From NCBI GenBank assembly GCA_903845115.1, contig CAIMWE010000102.1, positions 1 to 48,043 of the forward strand: a stretch of DNA of 48,043 nt, read 5' to 3'. This document shows, piece after piece, positions 45,427 to 48,043 of the stretch. Numbering within the stretch: position 1 is the first letter of the stretch; each line of letters starts with the position of its first letter. A model generated the notes under the pieces. The model saw only the letters and a program-made list of their open reading frames with translations, searched no databases and was not told the origin of the DNA. The position numbers and the translations under genes are program-made. This DNA is from an uncultured Acidobacteriota bacterium (GTDB taxonomy: Bacteria; Acidobacteriota; Thermoanaerobaculia; UBA5066).

Positions 45427-46310
45427 AGGGCCGCGCCCTGAAGCTGGACGTCGCTCCCCGATTCGACCTCGACCTCGTCGCGAGGAGCCACGGGTGGTAC
45501 GACCTCGCCCCGTTCCGGTACGACGAGGAGAGCGGGGCGCTGTCGTTCACGGCGCAGGAGGAGGGCCGGCCGTTCGCGGTGACCGTCCGGAGCCGGGACG
45601 GCGAGCTGACGGCGAGCGCGAGCCGGGGGACTTCTTCTCGGACGGTCCGTGTGGCCGTCCGGCGGGTCCTCGACCTGGACGCCGACCTCGCCCCGTTCCA
45701 CGCCCTCTGCCGCGCGGCGAAGGGGGACGGCTTCTCGTGGATCGCGCGGCGCGGAGGGGGCCGGATCCTCCGCTCCCCGAGCCTCTTCGAGGACGCGGTG
45801 AAGGTCCTCGCGACGACGAACTGCTCCTGGAGCCTGACGCGGCTGATCGTGAACGACCTGATCGCCGTCGCCGGGGCGGGAGGGGCCTTTCCTACGCCTG
45901 CGGCCGTCGCGGCGCTCCCCGAGGCCCGCCTCAGGAAGGAGGCCCGCCTCGGCTACCGGGCCCCGTTCCTGGCGGCGTTCGCGGACCGGGTCGCCTCGGG
46001 GAAGCTCGACCTCTCCCGGTGGGAGGACCCGGCGAGGGGCGACGACGAGGTGGAGCGGGAGATCCGCGCGGAGGCCGGCTTCGGCCCGTACGCCGCGGCG
46101 TCGATCGGCCGCCTCGTGGGGCGGCATGCGAAACTGGGGCTCGACTCGTGGTCGCGCAAGAAGGTGGCGGCGATCCGGTTCCAGGGGCGGACGGTGAGCG
46201 ACTCCCGCGTGGAGAGGATCTACGGCCCGTTCGGGAAGTGGGCCGGCCTGGCCTTCTGGCTGGACGTGACCCGCGACTGGCACGAGGGACGGGAGCGGCT
46301 CTGGCCGTGA
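45423..46310 (+). CDS. HhH-GPD DNA glycosylase (AlkA/OGG-like), probable CTG start
   Basis: About 295 residues. The N-terminal part (LDVAPRFDLDLVARSHGWYDL) resembles the beta domain of AlkA/OGG enzymes. The core contains LFEDAVKVLATTNCSWSLTRLIV, the helix-hairpin-helix segment GFGPYAAASIGRLVGRH and LGLDSWSRKK with the expected catalytic Asp. I see no OGG-type catalytic Lys at the usual place, so a monofunctional alkyl-base glycosylase is more likely. No ATG, GTG or TTG exists near the start; CTG at 45423 overlaps the PBP stop as CTGA and follows GGGGGAG five bases upstream, matching the style of other coupled junctions here. Confidence 0.82.
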   Translation: MKGRALKLDVAPRFDLDLVARSHGWYDLAPFRYDEESGALSFTAQEEGRPFAVTVRSRDGELTASASRGTSSRTVRVAVRRVLDLDADLAPFHALCRAAKGDGFSWIARRGGGRILRSPSLFEDAVKVLATTNCSWSLTRLIVNDLIAVAGAGGAFPTPAAVAALPEARLRKEARLGYRAPFLAAFADRVASGKLDLSRWEDPARGDDEVEREIRAEAGFGPYAAASIGRLVGRHAKLGLDSWSRKKVAAIRFQGRTVSDSRVERIYGPFGKWAGLAFWLDVTRDWHEGRERLWP

Positions 46311-46332
46311 AGCCGGCGCCGGGGGGAGCGAG

Positions 46333-47076
46333 ATGAAGCGGATCATCCTGGTGGGGGCGACCGACGGGATCGGGAGGGCGCTGGCCGCACAATGGGCCGG
46401 CCGCGGCTGCTGGGTGACCTTGACCGGCCGGACCCCATCGAAGGTCGAGGCCCTCGCCGCCGACCTGAAGGCCAGATACCCCGACGCCACCGTGAACGGC
46501 GTCGTCTGCGACCTCCGCGACCGGGCCCGCCTCGAGCCTGCGTTCGCCGAGGCGATCGCGAAGACGGGGCACTGCGACCTCTTCGTCTACGTGGCGGGCG
46601 TCCTGAAGGAGACCGACGGGGAGACGTCGGTCGGAGCGGACGACGCGGAGATGCTCGACGTGAACTGCGTCTCGGCCGCGGTGATGCTGGGCCTGGCCGC
46701 GAACTACTTCCGGGCGGCCGGGCGAGGCCAGATCGTCGGCATCTCGTCGATCGCGGGGGACCGCGGGCGGAAGGGGAACCCGGCCTACAACGCGTCGAAG
46801 GCGGCGATGACGACGTTCCTCGAAGGGCTCCGGAACCGCCTCCACCCGTTCGGCGTGAAGGTGACGACGGTGAAGCCCGGGTTCGTCGCCACGAAGATGA
46901 TGGCTGGCCGGACGGGCCTCCCCTGGACCGCCCCGGTCGAGGTGGCGGCGCGGACCATCGCCCGGCGGGTCGAGCGCGGGGACGAGGTCTTCTACGTCTA
47001 CCGGCGGTGGGGCCTCCTGGGCCTGGCGCTCCACCACGTCCCGCGCTTCGTCTTCAAGAGGTTCGGCCCGGCGTGA
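46333..47076 (+). CDS. short-chain dehydrogenase, DprE2-like
   Basis: 247 residues, one Rossmann domain. The nucleotide motif is VGATDGIGRAL (about 7-17); the catalytic Ser is in GISSIAGDRG and the Tyr/Lys pair is YNASK. The C-terminus (VFYVYRRWGLLGLALHHVP) is hydrophobic, suggesting membrane association. ATG at 46333 with GGGGGGAG upstream. The next gene is a DprE1-like oxidase overlapping it by four bases. In mycobacteria DprE1/DprE2 epimerise decaprenyl-phospho-ribose to arabinose; an analogous ketone-reduction step is inferred here. The pairing, rather than the sequence alone, suggests the DprE2 role. Confidence 0.85.
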   Translation: MKRIILVGATDGIGRALAAQWAGRGCWVTLTGRTPSKVEALAADLKARYPDATVNGVVCDLRDRARLEPAFAEAIAKTGHCDLFVYVAGVLKETDGETSVGADDAEMLDVNCVSAAVMLGLAANYFRAAGRGQIVGISSIAGDRGRKGNPAYNASKAAMTTFLEGLRNRLHPFGVKVTTVKPGFVATKMMAGRTGLPWTAPVEVAARTIARRVERGDEVFYVYRRWGLLGLALHHVPRFVFKRFGPA

Positions 47077-48043
47077 GCGCGCCTCCCCCCGAGTTCGTCC
47101 CGGGCTTCGGTCTCTACAACTTCTCGGTCTCCGAGGTCCACCGCCCCGCGACGCGGGAGGAGCTGGCGGCTCTCCTCTGCCGCCTCTCGTCGGAAGGGCG
47201 GCCGGTCGTCTTCCGGGGGGCGGGGCAGTCCTACGGCCCGGTGAACACGAATCCCGCCGGACCGGTCGTCGACCTTTCGCGGATGAGCCGCGTCGTCTCG
47301 TTCGACGCGAGGAGCGGCCTCCTGCGCGCCGAGGCGGGGGCGACGCTCGGCGACGTCTGGCGTCTCGCCGTCGGCGACGGGTGGTGGCCGGCCGTGGTGA
47401 CCGGGACGATGAAGGTGACGCTGGGCGGCTGCGTCGCGGCCAACACGCACGGCAAGAACCACTGGCGGCGCGGGTCGTTCGTGGACCACGTCGTCGAGGT
47501 CGTCGTGGCGGGCCGGGACGGGGCGATGCGGACGATCCGGGCGGACGACCCCGCCTTCCGGTCGGTGGCGGGCGCCTTCGGCGCGACGGACGCGGTCGTC
47601 GAGGTGGCGCTGCAGCTGAAGAGGATCGAGACCGGCTTCCTCGACGTCGAGGGGTTCTGCCTCCCGGACCTCGCGGCGACGCTCGACTGCCTCGACGCGA
47701 GGAAGGACGACCGGGAATACCTCGTGGCCTGGGTCGACTGCTTCCCGCGGGGCGCGAGTCTCGGACGGTCGGCGGTCCACCTGGCGAACCACGCGAAGCG
47801 GGCCGCCGGGGAGGACGGCGGCCTCTCGGTGGCCGCTCAGGAGAAGGAGCTGCCCGACAAGGTGGCCGGCCTCGTCCCCAAGGCGCTGGTCGCCCGGGCC
47901 CTCGGCCTCTTCACGTTCGACCTCGGGATGCGCTTCGTGAACCTGGGGAAGTTCCTGGCGGGACGGGCAGCGGGGAAGCACCGCTACCGCCAGACCCTGG
48001 CCGGGTTCAACTTCCTCCTCGACGCCCTCCCGAACTGGCGGAA
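47073..48043 (+). CDS. FAD-linked oxidoreductase, DprE1-like, partial (C-terminus beyond right edge)
   Basis: The first 323 residues are visible; the frame stays open to the edge. It has a PCMH-type FAD-binding fold: VFRGAGQSYGPVNTNP, then GWWPAVVTGTMKVTLGGCVA and AANTHGKNHWRRGSFVDHVV. The HGKNH segment with the nearby GSF matches DprE1, whose His carries the covalent or tightly bound FAD in relatives. GTG at 47073 overlaps the SDR stop (GTGA). It would oxidise a polyprenyl-phosphate sugar that the SDR reduces again. The C-terminal half, including the residue equivalent to the mycobacterial inhibitor-binding Cys, is not in the window. Confidence 0.88.
   Translation, partial: MSAPPPEFVPGFGLYNFSVSEVHRPATREELAALLCRLSSEGRPVVFRGAGQSYGPVNTNPAGPVVDLSRMSRVVSFDARSGLLRAEAGATLGDVWRLAVGDGWWPAVVTGTMKVTLGGCVAANTHGKNHWRRGSFVDHVVEVVVAGRDGAMRTIRADDPAFRSVAGAFGATDAVVEVALQLKRIETGFLDVEGFCLPDLAATLDCLDARKDDREYLVAWVDCFPRGASLGRSAVHLANHAKRAAGEDGGLSVAAQEKELPDKVAGLVPKALVARALGLFTFDLGMRFVNLGKFLAGRAAGKHRYRQTLAGFNFLLDALPNWR

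Overview
The window is very GC-rich bacterial chromosome, densely coded, with many GTG/TTG starts and start-stop overlaps. A Gram-negative lineage is indicated by a PBP1b-like synthase, a two-subunit glycyl-tRNA synthetase and an IPTL-CTERM-like exported protein. Acidobacteriota is my best guess, from the GC-rich sensor-rich content, a GreA-like factor with a very long N-terminus and a repeat-rich fibre-like exported protein. This is inference, not a marker-gene assignment.

Region 1 (1-27348, minus strand) is one apparently co-transcribed run of 14 genes. From its 5' end it encodes a divergent REC-PAS kinase, a REC-GAF-PAS hybrid kinase, a hybrid kinase with three PAS domains, a PAS-only protein, a five-PAS hybrid kinase, a membrane hybrid kinase whose receiver has been deleted, a REC-histidine kinase, a CHASE hybrid kinase and a REC-HD-GYP c-di-GMP phosphodiesterase. 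After these come a complete TrpXYZ-like ABC transporter (binding protein, permease, ATPase) with a STAS-domain protein inserted in it, and then a Cache-domain chemoreceptor that runs off the left edge. Nearly all junctions overlap by 4 to 16 bases. I see no DNA-binding output domain, so the likely outputs are c-di-GMP breakdown, chemotaxis and STAS-type protein partnering. Several kinases are clear paralogues made by tandem duplication, and two have lost modules.

Region 2 (27521-31893, minus) is a two-gene operon: a CHASE-PAS-PAS hybrid kinase with receiver and HPt, and a REC-GGDEF diguanylate cyclase. It could oppose the HD-GYP protein of region 1.

Region 3 (31950-34785, minus) encodes three exported proteins: one with an IPTL-CTERM-like C-terminal signal, a small Ala/Pro-rich protein, and a Gly-rich repeat protein with a conserved C-terminal domain. 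Upstream lie about 430 bases without a convincing gene and a decayed MFS transporter fragment (35214-35655).

Region 4 (35847-48043, plus) is mostly housekeeping: a small exported protein, recO, glyQ, glyS, a pair of palindromic repeats, a chalcone-isomerase-like exported protein, a long GreA-like factor, a PBP1b-like peptidoglycan synthase, an HhH-GPD DNA glycosylase, and a DprE2-like/DprE1-like oxidoreductase pair, the last cut by the right edge.
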